This document shows, in pieces, positions 1 through 13,760 of a stretch of DNA of 64,000 bases. Every line of letters begins with the position of its first letter. Position 1 is the stretch's first letter. This DNA is from Dallia pectoralis (lineage: Eukaryota > Chordata > Actinopteri > Esociformes > Umbridae): the NCBI GenBank assembly GCA_029465975.1, contig CM055749.1, positions 13,415,898-13,479,897 on the forward strand, written 5' to 3'. Both the position numbers and the translations under genes were made by a program. The notes below the pieces were generated by a model. The model searched no databases. It was not told the DNA's origin and saw only the letters and a program-made list of their open reading frames with translations.

Positions 1-216
1 TTCGTACTGTACTTGTAATGACCAATGACTATATAGTTGAATCTAATCTAATCATGACGCCCCTCTTCCTGTCCTGCTCCTTAAGTCTGCTTTTTTCAAC
101 AGCATACATCAGAGATATTTTGAGTATAGAATTTAGAGGACGGAGTACCTGTGGAAAAAAGTGGTCTATTGATGATAAACATTGTAATGGACTTAGAACA
201 TTAAATGTATTATTTT

Positions 217-1640
217 ATTGTTTGGTAACACTATAATGGTGAACACACTTAAACAACACTAGGCTATTGTTTATTAACACCATAATGGTGAACACAATTA
301 AACAACACTAGGCTAATGTTTGGTAACACCATAATGGTGAACAGAATTAAAACAACACTAGGCTATTGTTTAGTAACACCATAATGGTGAACACAATTAA
401 AACAACACTAGGCTATTGTTTAGTAACACCATAATGGTGAACAGAATTAAAACAACACTAGGCTAATGTTTGGTAACACCATAATGGTGAACAGAATTAA
501 AACAACACTAGGCTATTGTTTAGTAACACCATAATGCTGAACACAATTAAACAACATGTGGCTATTGTTTGGTAACACCATAATGGCGAACAGAATTAAA
601 GCAACACTAGGCTATTGTTTAGTAACACCATAATGGTGAACACAATTAAAACAACACTAGGCTATTGTTTAGTAACACCATAATGGCGAACAGAATTAAA
701 GCAACACTAGGCTATTGTTTAGTAACACCATAATGGTGAACACAATTAAAACAACACTAGGCTATTGTTTAGTAACACCATAATGCTGAACACAATTAAA
801 CAACACTAGGCTATTGTTTAGTAACACCATGATGGCGAACAGAATTAAAGCAACACTAGGCTATTGTTTAGTAACACCATAATGGTGAACACAATTAAAC
901 AACACTAGGCTATTGTTTAGTAACACCATAATGGTGAACACAATTAAAACAACACTTGGCTATTGTTTGGTAATACCATAATGGTGAACACAATTAAACA
1001 ACACTAGGCTATTGTTTGGTAACACCATAATGGTAAACACAATTAAAACAACACTAGGCTATTGTTTGGTAATACCATAATGGTGAACACAATTAAAACA
1101 ACACTAGGCTATTGTTTGGTAACACCATAATGCTGAACACAATTAAACAACCCTAGGCTATTGTTTGGTAACACCATAATGCTGAACACAATTAAACAAC
1201 ACTAGGCTATTGTTTAGTAACACCATAATGGTGAACACAATTAAACAACACTAGGCTATTGTTTGGTAACACCATAATGCTGAACACAATTAAACAACAC
1301 TAGGCTATTGTTTGGTAACACCATAATGGTGAACACAATTAAAACAACACTAGGCTATTGTTTGGTAACACCATAATGGTGAACACAATTAAAACAACAC
1401 TAGGCTATTGTTTAGTAACACCATAATGGTGAACACAATTAAAACAACACTAGGCTATTGTTTAGTAACACCATAATGGTGAACAGAATTAAAACAACAC
1501 TAGGCTATTGTTTAGTAACACCATAATGGTGAACAGAATTAAAACAACACTAGGCTATTGTTTAGTAACACCATAATGGTGAACAGAATTAAAACAACAC
1601 TAGGCTATTGTTTAGTAACACCATAATGGTGAACACAATT
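217..1640. repeat. 49/50-bp minisatellite, about 29 copies
   Basis: The unit contains GTAACACCATAATGGTGAAC, then an A-rich spacer, then CAACACTAGGCTATTGTTT. Units alternate between 49 and 50 bp (AATTAAAC versus AATTAAAAC). Each carries the near-palindrome CACCATAATGGTG. Point variants (AATGCTG, AATGGCG) are scattered in higher-order patterns. Confidence 0.97.
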
Positions 1641-1789
1641 GTATTAACATTGTAAAACGTCTTGTTAGGACAGCTTCTGGTTTACACCATGGATCCCTGT
1701 TTGTGTGAATTCAGTATTCTCTGGTGTTTGGGAGGCAGGCAGGGCTAAATAATGCTTTTAACTAATTTCGATACACATGAGGACAGACC

Positions 1790-1935
1790 AGCCAGAGAGA
1801 GTCAGAGGGGTAGAGAGAGGAGGGGGGGTGGGGCAAGAACGAGAGAGGGAGGGATAGAGAGCACGAGAGGGGGAGATGGGAGTGGGTAGAGAGAGAGGGG
1901 AGGAGCAAGGGAGAGCAAGGCGGGGGAAAAGCAGG
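1790..1935. repeat. Purine-rich low-complexity tract
   Basis: About 145 bp of mostly GAGAGG/GGGAGA on the plus strand, with few pyrimidines. Confidence 0.7.
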
Positions 1936-4900
1936 GTACTTCTCAGCTGTCACGTTATCTTGCTGTAAAGCCATGTGGAATGATATAACATTGACGTCAC
2001 TACCTAGTGACGTACGAGAGTGACTGTAAAAAAAGCCATGTTTTACTAATCGCCCTATAGAATTTAGTGACTGCTTCTAGCTCTGATGAGAAGAGAAACC
2101 TCCTACTTTCAGAAGGTGCACTGAAGATAATGCACATTAGAGGAATATGCTCGAAATCGTTGTAGAATTGTTGAATTTTGTCATATGAGTCATATGTATG
2201 ACTATTATTTGTATTTTGATCTGTAGGCCTGCTGTATTCTTGAAAAAAATTCACATGTTGGTAATTTATGGTTTGGATCTAAAAGCATAGTTTTTTTATT
2301 TAGATTTTATCTGGATGTTATATTTGTAAAGATAATAAATCAATAAAGGTAAAGTATTGATAATTGTGGTCATTATATTTAGCCTTATCTAATCATCTTT
2401 GATCTAAAATATAATGAGAGGGTTATCATCTTAAGAATGATCAAATTGCAGTTTGAGATTCAGTAGTATTTTCCCTACATGTATCAGTTGTAATCTGCAT
2501 CAGATTTCTGGCATATGGCACAGCAATTCTGTGATGATTGACTTTGACCTATATAGTACATATACTGAACTCTGTGATTTCTCCAACTACATTTGTTGTG
2601 TAATCTCAGGTGGGCCACCTAAATAATAACAGGTCTCAGAAAGCAGTGACTGGGGCCGTAGCTACGACACGTGTTCTGAAAGCAGCAATATGACAAGAAC
2701 TAAGGATATCTAAATAACTAATCATGTGAATACATGAACTCAGAGTAACTTTCCTTGTCAGATATATAGGGTAGAGGAAATTTACTCAATTTGTCTACTA
2801 TCTCATTTCTTTCTGCGATACCAAATGTTTGCATATATGCTGCATAGGCTGCCTGCTATCTTTATCTAGATAACGAGGTGACATGGCTGAATGTGTAAGC
2901 TACACAAATGTTTTAATGGTCTTATATGCAAGTAGTTTGGATTAGAATGTTCTGAGATATTTGATTTATGATTGTAAGATGTGCCTCGCATTCCACATCA
3001 TTAAGAATGAGAGTGGCAATAGTTGCACGGGTCATATCTTTGGAACATAAGGGCTACAGTCAAACTATTTGGACTGTAGCCCTGTGGAGAGAACAGGGTT
3101 TATAGAGACAAATAATTCCAGAAGACCAAATACAATCAAGGGAGAGAGACGTAGTTTGTATGTATTGTGAAATAGCTGTTATTTATGGTTGATGTAAAAC
3201 CTGTTGCATTTCTAAAACAGGCAAAGAAACAGGCTGGTGTGACTAGCTCCTTATCCTTCGAATTGCCAGCCCATGCTCATTGCTTGTTGTCCCGCAGCTC
3301 ACCAGCTGATGTAGGCTGCGTGCCGTGTTCTCTGGGTCCTTCCCCCGTCTAACCGTTCTGCTTAATCGCTCCAGAAACATTTGTCCAGTCTACTTAGTAA
3401 AAGTCGTAATTTACTCACATATGCTTTTGTCTATTTTTTTGGCTTAGTTATTTTTCTCCCTGGTATTTTGAATGAGTTACAGTGTCAGCAATTTACACAG
3501 AATAATATGTGAGCAGCAATATTTTACTCTCACACACAGATAGCAGGTGCTAGTTCAAACACGTTCCCTACTTGCCCTATATAAAGGCCGAAGATATGCA
3601 TATCTGCCAGATACATGTCCCATAGGAAGTTTCCTATATACAAATCAATTTGTCAAATATTAACATTTCTGAACACCTATTGTATACTTTACACAGCGTG
3701 GTTCTTAACTGGCCTATATTATGTACTACATTTTATTTTTCACTAATAGGCTGCCCAGCTATTGTTTTAATACTTAAAAAGTGTACACTACTTTAAAATC
3801 ATCTGCGTCATTTATTCAATACAAATATTACATTTATATACTGCAACAAAAAAATCCCCTATAATATTTGGTAAATAAAAAATGCACGTTGCTGGTATTT
3901 TTTGCTGGCATTTTTAGCACGAGTATACTTTTTTGCGAGTTAATTATCAATATTATTTCTTAGTGGTTTTATGTAAATGTACTACTTGGCATCAAGTATC
4001 AGGTGTTGTTGAATAAAAGGGCTACGAGCAGCAGTAAGGGAGCCAGCACAGCCACGTGTTCTGCGTGTTTGGATGACTGCAGAGTGAAACAGGATGCAGC
4101 CACTGCGTTGTCAGCCTGCTGGTGTGAGTGCAAACAGATGAGGAAATGCTGGAACGGGTACTCCAAAATTCAGGTTACCCTGGAAACGCTTTGCGTCATG
4201 ATCACCAGCAATTAGCTTGCAGCTCTTTAGTTTTCATGATAGGCCTGCCGGGGCTTAGGCCAACGACTGTTGCTAATAGAAAAAGGAATTGTTCTCCAGA
4301 ACATGCTAGCGAATTGCTTCCTATTTATATTCTAACATGTTCATTTATGTGCAATTTTGTGTATTTAAGGCAGCGAGCGCCTGGTGTGAAGTGGTTTTTA
4401 ATATATAAGTGAGAGGACATAGCAGATGAGGATCCTATTTAATTGAATTACGATAAGCCATAAGGACTGAAACATGAGACGTAATGTTTCTCTCTTAACA
4501 TGCATGAGTGCTGCTGGCGCCAGAATAAAGTTCCTGACGGTTCAATTGGTGACGGGTAGTAGGCGTTAGCGCTTAGATTTATTGAGAGATAAGATGATAC
4601 TCTCTCCGGGTTTATGTGGAGCTTGTATATCTGGAGAGCCTGCTCTCCTCAAACCAGGGGCCACATATTGTAACTACATACACCTCATAATCAACACCAC
4701 TCATTTGTTTCATGTGTGGAAGACATTTTCTGCTTGGTTCATCTCAAACTGATTTGTGCACCATACTGTGGTTCCCAACAGCTCAAACATTTAAGGTGGC
4801 CGAGTAGCATTCAGGTCCACACGGTTGTTGAACCTTGCATGGATGCAGTATGAAAAGATCAGGCAGGGTAAAAGCTTTTTGGTCAGCCCAGTGGCTGGGT

Positions 4901-6325
4901 AAAATTAGGAGCAAGCGCAGTGTAGCGTGTTTGGGAGAAGGTGTAGATAAGTGAGAGTTCATTCAACTAAAGGTTTCCGAAAATCCAGTATCGGGTTTTT
5001 ATGTTTAACATATAAACAAATGGAGTTCTGCACTGAAAGTCACCTTCCAAGGAAACGTGGGGCACATTTGCTACGGACATGAATGAATACACTGCGTCGT
5101 CACGTGTTTATTGTAGACACACGAGCGGTGACGTAGAGGGTCAAAGGACAATTTGAGTTATTGATATAAGCGCATAGGAGCAGCTGGCGGAGACAGCGTT
5201 AAAACTCAAGTTAGCTAGCCAGTTATTCTCTACCAGAACCTACTTATCATTGAGTTCTTATTCCTTTTATATTTCTTTTGATATGAAGTTTGGCTAGCAA
5301 TGCCTGCTACTATTCATGGCTGTCAGACTTAAGCTAAGAAAAGCAGCCCATTTGTCAACAAGATATAGATATGAAAATATTTTTTTTTATTTGGTTGTCA
5401 AACAAAACATGCAGTTTGTTGTGCGTTTCATTTTGTGTGGCTTGCTTTGGGATCACTTGGTACCTGGCTTGCTGGCTGGCAATGCAAACAGCTTGGAAAT
5501 AATTCAGTTTTAGTCATTTTTTATGCAATTGATTTGATAATTCTTTAGTCACTTCTTTTATTGACATCAAACGTATGGTCAATAAATTAACTAAATAGAT
5601 AAAGTTCTAAATGTGCCAACTGGCCACAGATTTTTTTTTGCCGGTTCACCATATATTTCCCGGCTTTGTTGGTGTCACACGTTTCGAATTGCAAATATAA
5701 ACAGACATGTATTTATATGTCATGCAAATGTTATTTAAGTTTAAATGTAATTCCAATAACTGTTGTTGCTACTAATAGGCCCTTAGTGACATATGTAAAG
5801 GTTTAGTTACTCTGTTTACTGGGGGTTGAGCAGAACGTTGGAAGAATAGGATTGGGAAAACTGTTTGGTGTCTGGTTTGTATAGGGTATTTCCTACTTCA
5901 TAGTCCAACTTACATGTATATATAAAATGAAAACCACAAGTGGAATTTTAACACTTTCAACTCCAAGTTCAACATCCTAAGCGGGCTCATCAAGAATTCA
6001 GATACAATTTATAGAATAAGCAATAAAATAGCCACATAGAAATATATATTTAAAATAATAGACATGTGGGTGTAATTTTAGGTTTCTAAAAAAGATCAAT
6101 AATTGTTATTTTTTGTGATCTGTTTAGTGGAGTGTGTTTCTAGGCTTTTTTAACCAGCAGAGAATATTTGATATTTTCATTTTTTCATTTCATATTTTTA
6201 TATATCAAATCTTTCTTGCTTTTTAACTATTTTGGAAGGTTAAGCTTATTTGTGACTTTTCATTGTTTTAGTTCAACTTTTTGTTCCTTAAAAGGCTCTT
6301 CATTTCTATCTGTTGCTCCCTCTTC

Positions 6326-6379
6326 CTCTCTCTCTCTCTCTCTCTCTCTCCCTCTCTCTCTCTCTCCTTCTCTCTCTCT

Positions 6380-6425
<46 letters not shown>

Positions 6426-6433
6426 CTCTCTCA
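6326..6433. repeat. (CT)n microsatellite
   Basis: About 108 bp of CT repeats with a few CCCT and CCTT interruptions. It produces spurious Ser/Leu and Arg/Glu reading frames. Confidence 0.97.
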
Positions 6434-7897
6434 ATTGAATACAGTGTCAGCACTGCTACTTTTACACAAAAAGGCTGTTGCTAGGCGACGGCTGACGTCA
6501 GTGGCAGTTACAGAGGAGGGCTTGTGTGTTTAGCTGCTGAGGGCAGACCCCACTGAAAAGGGCAAAACTATGAGGCCCTATAAAAAAAGTGAAAATAAAA
6601 ACAAATCTACAATTTTAAGTAGACATTACACGTACACGTTTAAAAGGTTAAAGGCTACTATCAATCACTTGTCTGAAGAAGGTCCTTGAATGCACTAATG
6701 TGGTATATTCCTAACCCGGCCAAGGTTGCTCTGTAGCCGGCTTGCCATTGTTTAGTGTTATCAGTTCCCAATCTGTATCTCCTTCACTCCCTTTTCCTCT
6801 CTCTCAGGCCTACAACATCTGATGTGCCCAAGTGACCAACACAGAACAACACAAGACTGTATATAACTTAAGTTAATGAGCAACTGCCCCAGTCTGTGCG
6901 GCACAGATATAAGAACATTTTGTTCTACTCTTGAAAATTAAATTGTGAATAGGGTACTTTTATGAAGTCACTCTTGTCCAAAATAAAGTTTTAAAAGACG
7001 TCCACTGTCCTAGTCCTAGTGTATATATTAATTTAAAAAAAGAAGCAAATTAGCAAAAAATGTATTTTGCTAATGTACACACCAGTTTACACAACTGTGA
7101 TTGAGTGGCATCCTGAACACAGACACCCAGCATGAGAGCCTACCACTGTGGCATTTAGAAATGCTCACAGAACTGTAGCAGGCAGCGCTCTGACTTGTCT
7201 CTCACTGTGCATGGGCCTCAGTGTTGCATATTAGCAAAGTAGTATTTGTTGCATACATATTATGACATGTTTGCAGTAATGCTTTTGTATGGGATTCTAC
7301 CCAGTATATGGGTTGGTGTGTGTGTGTGTGTTGAGTGTGTGAGTGTGAGATATTGTTTTTCCATGGAAAGTATGTGTAATTAGACACGCGTAAATTAGTT
7401 GTAGTGTGAGTTCGTATGTCTGTGTACAAGGATAGATCAGGGTGCAGACAGTGCATAGAAAATTCTTTCAATTTCTCTGTTTTGATTTTGATACTCCAGG
7501 CCCTATAATGGCTCAATCTGCTTGGTGGTAAAAGCGGGAACAGTCCAGTGTCCAGGTGACATGATGCTGGTGGCCTTTCTGTGGCTACATGTAGAATGAA
7601 TATTTAAGCTTAAGAGTTGGGCTGCTCGAGAGATTATTTTTGTCATAATTGAGATCACGATTATTAAACATTATTACTACTTGACTTTGGAAACACCATG
7701 CATGTATTTACTTAAACTTTACTTAAACTTTTTAATTCTATTTTTAAGAGTGGATGTCCATGAATCTAATTTAACAAAAAAAATGAAAATAATAAAACAA
7801 CCAGTTTTTTTAAATTTATTAAAATGATTTAGGTATAATCTACTGGGCTGCAACAGCCTACTGAAATTGTTTTGCTTAACTAGGCTTATATTCTATT

Positions 7898-8378
7898 GAG
7901 TGAAATCAGTGACAGGAGACGAAGCTCCGTATAAATAGTTTTGTGTACTTGCAGAAATGATTTGTGTACTTGTAAAAAAAGATTTTTGTACTTGTAACAA
8001 GGATTCGTGTACTTGCAGAAATGATTTGTGTACTTGCAGAAAAATATTCGTATACTTGCAATAAAAGATTTGTGTACCGGTACTTGTACAAAAGTTTTGT
8101 GTATCCGTTGTGTATGGGACCAGCTCTGACAACCATAGGGTTGTCAGAGCTGGTCCCACCCTCTTTTGACGGATACACAAAACTTTTGTACAAGTACACA
8201 AATCATTTATTGCAAGACAAGTACACAAATATTTTTCTGCAAGTACTCAAATCATTTCTGCAAGTACACGAATCCTCATTACAAGTACACAAATCTTTTT
8301 TTACAAGTACACAAATAATTTCTGCAAGTACACAAAACGATTTTTACGGAGCTTCGTCTCCTGGCACTGATTTCACTC
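7898..8378. mobile_element. Foldback/MITE-like element with long terminal inverted repeats
   Basis: 481 bp that fold back on themselves. The outer ends share GAGTGAAATCAGTG and CAGGAGACGAAGCTCCGTA as inverted copies. The arms contain several short units of CAAGTACACAAAT type in opposite orientations. The centre is a perfect 18-bp inverted repeat (8116-8133 and 8140-8157) with a 6-nt loop. There is no coding capacity and target duplications are not clear. This resembles a non-autonomous DNA transposon. Confidence 0.75.
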
Positions 8379-8964
8379 CATATATATTCAACATATTCCA
8401 GTCAGTAACTGTCATCTGTTTAAGGTTTTTAGCGAGAAATGCGCTGTTTGGGGATATGTAGTCTTAAAATTAAAATCGGCGTTGATGTATTGAATTGTAA
8501 AGCCTAAAATCAACTGAATTCGGCAACAGCGTATTACGGCTCTGAGGAGAGTTTGTTCTGTCCTCCATGTGGTGTCATAGTCCATCGGGAGCGTGATCGG
8601 GAGCGTGTTAGAAGCAGATCGCTGTGAAGCTTCAACTAAAAATGAACTACTTTGCCTCTCCAACGATCACTTTATTTTGATTTAGTATTTTCTCATAGAT
8701 TTTCAGGGTTCTACCATATGCTATAGGGACAAATTGTACATTTTTCATCTGGTGTAATAGTGTGTATTGTTGTAATGGCTTTCTTTGTTGTTTTGTAGTG
8801 TACAGACAAAGTAATTACACGTCGAACTGAACGACAGAATGACAGAACCACAATTATTTAGTACCTTTATTTCACAAACATTGCCTGTGAGCAGGAGGAA
8901 AACAGCCCGGGGGGAGTGAGTTGCGTTTTAGGGAGGAGCAAAAGCGCACAGTTGGGAAAATGTA

Positions 8965-9155
8965 TTTTTTGCACTGAATTTCTAACACTGAATTTTTAGT
9001 CACTGACTTTTCTTGCACTGAAATTTTTTGCATGTCATTATTTTTTTGTAGAAAGATTTTCACTGCAAAAATAATTCAGATGATTGATTTCAAGGCAAAA
9101 AAAATGCAGTGCTAGAAATTCAATGCAAATAAATTCAGTGCTAGAAATTCAGTTT
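8965..9155. repeat. Cluster of short inverted CAGTG-AGAAATTCAG motifs
   Basis: CACTGAATTTCTAACACTGA on the left is mirrored by CAGTGCTAGAAATTCA on the right, with further CACTGAAATT and ATTCAGTG copies between. It looks like a degraded small foldback repeat. Confidence 0.45.
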
Positions 9156-9962
9156 AAGAATCTGGTGAGACAGATATTCTTCATTAATACTAACCAATGC
9201 GATATATATCCCAGTGACTATTATAGCCCAACTGATTAGCTAATTCACTCCTGGTGTGTTTAAACAAAACAAAATGGCCACCCAACTGGAACTAGCCATG
9301 TGCACCCCACTAAACAACCCAGAGTGAGAACAATAGGTTCTCCCTTGTGACGGTCTCTATGGATTCATTTGAGTAATACCGAGTCCAAGACCCAGCCTTT
9401 AATGGTCAAGGCACCACTTTATTTTGCAACAAAAAAATTAGTTTCCATAGGGAGAGGCAATGCAAATACTGTACTATTAAACTCATTGCTTCTGGTTTTA
9501 AGATTCGTTTTTTTTATTAACCATGCAGATGAATGATAACTAGATGGCTGCTACTACACAATTAGTCTCATACAAATTTCCACTGAAAAACAGAAATGCT
9601 AAGTCCAATTTTATATACAACCATGAATGTCAACAAGCATGTCTACTTTCGACGTGTTTAATTTTCCATACTTATCTAGTTACCTTGAACATCTGACTGT
9701 TGTCATATTAGTGTATATAATACAGAGACAGTGTATCATAGGGTTAACTTGAAGCCAACATGCTTGAGAAGTCTAAGAACAGTTTTATATTCATTGTCGC
9801 TACAGAGCTTGTCTCCTGTTTTTCTCCTTTTGCACTTTGGCTCACTTCGACCTACGGGCAACACACAGAAAGCTACAGAGAGACAAGCTCTACAACACGC
9901 TTCCCTTTTCCTCACATAAACTTGCAAAAATGTCTAGATTTACTTGAAAACTTTTCAGGCTA

Positions 9963-10176
9963 GGACAGGCTACCTTTTCCGGCTTGGACAGGCTACCTTT
10001 TCCGGCTTGGACAGGCTACCTTTTCCGGCTTGGACAGGCTACCTTTTCCGGCTTGGACAGGCTACCTTTTCCGGCTTGGACAGGCTACCTTTTCCGGCTT
10101 GGACAGGCTACCTTTTCCGGCTTGGACAGGCTACCTTTTCCGGCTTGGACAGGCTACCTTTTCCGGCTTGGACAGG
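9963..10176. repeat. 23-bp minisatellite, 9 essentially identical copies
   Basis: The unit GGACAGGCTACC-TTTTCCGGCTT recurs exactly every 23 bp and ends in a partial GGACAGG. The lack of divergence points to recent expansion. Period 23 explains the repetitive peptides readable in all three forward frames. Confidence 0.97.
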
Positions 10177-10346
10177 GGTATTTCAATCACTCGATGCTTT
10201 TAACATTGGCAATACTATTGGGGTTATTACTTCTAAAAAATATATTGTTTGCCTCGTTCTTCAGTTAAGTCAGTGAAGATGCAGTCAACACGGACACAGC
10301 ACTCTCACCCTTTGTTTTATTCTCCTCTCTGGTTCCACAATGTTCT

Positions 10347-10988
10347 GAACATACAAACAGCAGACTGGCTACATTGATTTGAACATACAAACAGCAGACT
10401 GGCCACACTGACCTGAACATACCAACAGCCTTCAGCAGACTGGCCACACTGATCTGAACATACCAACAGCCTTCAGCAGACTGGCCACACTGATCTGAAC
10501 ATACCAACAGCCTTCAGCAGACTGGCCACACTGATCTGAACATACCAACAGCCTTCAGCAGACTGGCCACACTGATCTGTACATACCAACAGCCTTCAGC
10601 AGACTGGCCACACTGATCTGTACATACCAACAGCCTTCAGCAGACTGGCCACACTGATCTGAACATACCAACAGCCTTCAGCAGACTGGCCACACTGATC
10701 TGAACATACAAACAGCCTTCAGCAGACTGGCCACACTGATCTGAACATACAAACAGCCTTCAGCAGACTGGACACACTGATCTGAACATACCAACAGCCT
10801 TCAGCAGACTGGACACACTGATCTGAACATACAAACAGCCTTCAGCAGACTGGACACACTGATCTGAACATACCAACAGCCTTCAGCAGACTGGCCACAC
10901 TGATCTGAACATACAAACAGACTTCAGCAGACTGGACACACTGATCTGAACATACAAACAGACTTCAGCAGACTGGACACACTGATCT
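10347..10988. repeat. 41-bp minisatellite, 14 copies plus two 34-bp truncated copies
   Basis: The unit contains GAACATACCAACAGCC, TTCAGCAGACTGG and CCACACTGATCT. The first two copies lack the seven bases CCTTCAG. Unit variants (ACAAAC/ACCAAC, GGCC/GGAC) cluster along the array. Confidence 0.96.
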
Positions 10989-10999
10989 GGGGTTGATAA

Positions 11000-11052
11000 A
11001 CCAATAGATAAACCAATAGATAAACCAATAGACGGGTTGATAAACCAATAGA
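11000..11052. repeat. Short GATAAACCAATA tandem repeat
   Basis: Three to four imperfect copies of a 12-bp unit directly downstream of the 41-bp array, the last one separated by a GACGGGTT insertion. Confidence 0.7.
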
Positions 11053-12889
11053 CGAAGCTGTTGTGTGTTGTCTTTTATATCCACAGAAGCACTGTGCACC
11101 ATCATCAGGTAAATTGTCTGAAATAACACTGTATTAAGGAATATGGACACTTTGATACAAAGCCAGAGGCAGAATAGAATCAAACATTTTATATAAATTA
11201 CTTCTTAAACACTCTTTAAAAACATATAATGAAACATATTAGAAATGGTAGGCTTATTTTTTTATCGATACTAGTCTATTTGTAGATTAGACATGATAGA
11301 CATGGCTCTGTCTGTATTTTATTGTTGCCTGCATGAAAGTAAGCTTCTACCTTGTTCAAACCAAAAAGACTCATTTAATTGCTTTATCGAGTTTTGTGTT
11401 ATTCAACTTGATCATCAACATTTCTGCAACAAGCAGTTCTTCTGACTGTATATTCATTACAGTAGGTCATATTCTCATTGCATTCTGCAGTCTTCCTAAA
11501 ATCAGAAAAAAAGAGAACAAAGAGAACAATCTTTTCCCCAAAATGTGATTAATGGTTAAAAACAATTGCACATAATGTGTAATTAACTTCTCATTTAACT
11601 GTAAGCTTACATTATGTAAACTTTTCAAATCCAGATCCAATAGCCTATTCAATGTACAGACCTGAATATATTTTGGATGCTGTGGTATGCTGTGGTAGTT
11701 TTCCTGTAGAAATATGCATAAAATAACGAGAGAAAATTGTTAATTGGTGTCCTTTTAGGGGCTCCTTTTATCCAGATGGCCAGTGTGACATTTACCACTG
11801 GGTCATTGCCCAGTCTTTGGCCAATGTAACACATGGGCATTATTATGGAGCATAATGAGTCAGCCATTTCACTAACACGTTTCACCTTTCCATTTTGGTA
11901 TATTGTCAGGTCAAGATAAACAGTCTTTGCTGTTAATTAGTGACTCGTGCTAAAAGGCTGAGAAGTCTCACGTTTGGGTTTGTTTTAGTGTTGTTTTGGT
12001 GACTTTAGGGCCGAATGTTGGCGTCTGTAACGGGTGGAGGGAAGTGACATCTGAGGTTATTGCAAAATAAAATATTGTGCCTGGGGCAGGAGCATTTGTT
12101 TATAAATGATTTACTTGCCTGAAGGCGATTTCTCCGTTCTCTCTGTTTCTTGCTCTCACTCGGGGCTCAGTCTTGTTTTCTCACCCTGTGTTGCTTCTTC
12201 TCTCGCCTTCATCTGAAGATAGTTGTTCCCTTCACATACTTGTTATTGGCCTAATTTCCAAGGCGCAGCCGTTAGGCTCTGTTTATGTGTAGAGACTGCT
12301 TCCATGATAAAGCCACATGTTGCCTTACAAGGCCTCAAGCCTCTTAGATTTGGCACTCAGGTCCATATCAGGTATAGTCTTCTTCCTGTACCCTGGCCTC
12401 TTAAGCTCAATGTTAGCGGCCTTCTGGCCCTTTTATAAGACTCCAACTGGTCCTGAACACCGCAGAATTGTAGGACACTAAGTCAGGTGGTGATTCCTTT
12501 TAGCTCAAAATCGTAAGCACTCATTGAGGATTCTCCAGTAGAATGCTCAGTTGAATGTGCAATATTTAACCCATAAAGAGTGGTTTCCTGCTTGCAAATT
12601 GATTTTGCTGTGAGTAAGTCAAAGAGACATACAATTGCATTATACACTTATAGATTTTTTACCCATCTATGCACAGACAAGGCTATTGTGATGTATTCCA
12701 AATGTGTCTTGACTTGATCATGCTTCACCACAAAATACAAACCTAACTAAAACAAATATAAGCGGGTTTTGACTAAGGAATGATAATTCACTGGGGTCAA
12801 TTATCATTTTCAGCTTCTTTCATATTTTAGCTACAGTCAGTTAGTACACATCTTTACAGAATGACCATGGGACCAGTTATTTACTACTA

Positions 12890-13760
12890 CAGTCTACTGA
12901 CCTAGCATAATTGTATCTGTCCAACGTTTTGCTAAACGTAGATGGTGTTTGCTGTGATTCAGATAACAAAACATGCCTGATGACATGCCAGTTTGCCAGA
13001 CCATTTTCGACCCATTGAGGCTACACGACTCCTGAAGGTGTCCTGTGGTATCTGGTACCAAGACATTAGCGGCATATCCTTTCAGTTTTACGTTTTGCAC
13101 AGTCGAATCGCCATGGTCTTGCTCATCCCACAGACACTCAATCGCATTGAGATCTGGGGAATCTGGCGACGTCAGGGTATGGATGTACCTGGTTTGCAAC
13201 AATGTTTAGGTAGCTGGCACTGTCCACATGAATGCCTGGACACATGGTTTTCAAGCAGAACATTGTTCTGGGAGTGTCACACTCCCTCTTCCAGCTGGTC
13301 ATTTTCCTACAGTGCATCTTGGTTCCATCACTTTCTCAGTTACATGGCCGGCAACGTATTGTAGAAGAAAATGTGACTGATCGGACCAGTTGTCCTTTTT
13401 CCACGGCTCCAATGTCCAGTTCCGACACTCACATCCCCATTGTATTTGGCGGTTGACAGGGGCAATGACCAGTCTGCGTTCACGCCGCTCCATATGCAGC
13501 AGGGTGAGATGCCCTGTGTGTTATGACACATTCGTCGTTCTGCCACAGTTGGCCTTCGGTCGTTTTGGACCAGACAGGATTGCCTTTGTTGCCCTTGCAC
13601 ATCGATGAGCCCGGGGCGCCCAAAACCCTGTTGCCGGTTTCTGTTTTTTCCTTCCCTCGAGACCGCTGTTGATAGATACTCACCACATGCTCTGCCAGTT
13701 CAGAGATGCAGTTTGTAGTCCAGTTGTCTGGCCATAACAATGTGCCCCTTGACCAAGTTG
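12890..13760 (-). pseudogene. Degenerate Tc1/mariner transposase
   Basis: Minus-strand translation gives Tc1 transposase pieces in order but in different frames: an N-terminal part with GRPGSSMCKGNK-like sequence, then HWSRGKRTTGPISH (cf. W-DES-F), then SPDLNAIECLWDE, the C-terminal catalytic Glu block. Several frameshifts and stops show it is dead. The same stretch contains LVPDTTGHLQE, the motif expanded in the 56.8-kb array. Confidence 0.85.

Noticed and set aside
217..1640. Regular repeats resembling a CRISPR array
   Set aside because: The repeats are contiguous tandem units with no unique spacers, in a vertebrate intron-rich context.
6168..6533. Ser/Leu-repeat frame of 121 codons and its antisense Glu/Arg partner
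   Set aside because: Both come from the (CT)n microsatellite.
9944..10276. Repetitive peptide frames of about 100 codons
   Set aside because: Period-23 tandem array without stops; the frame shifts at every unit, so this is not a coding repeat.
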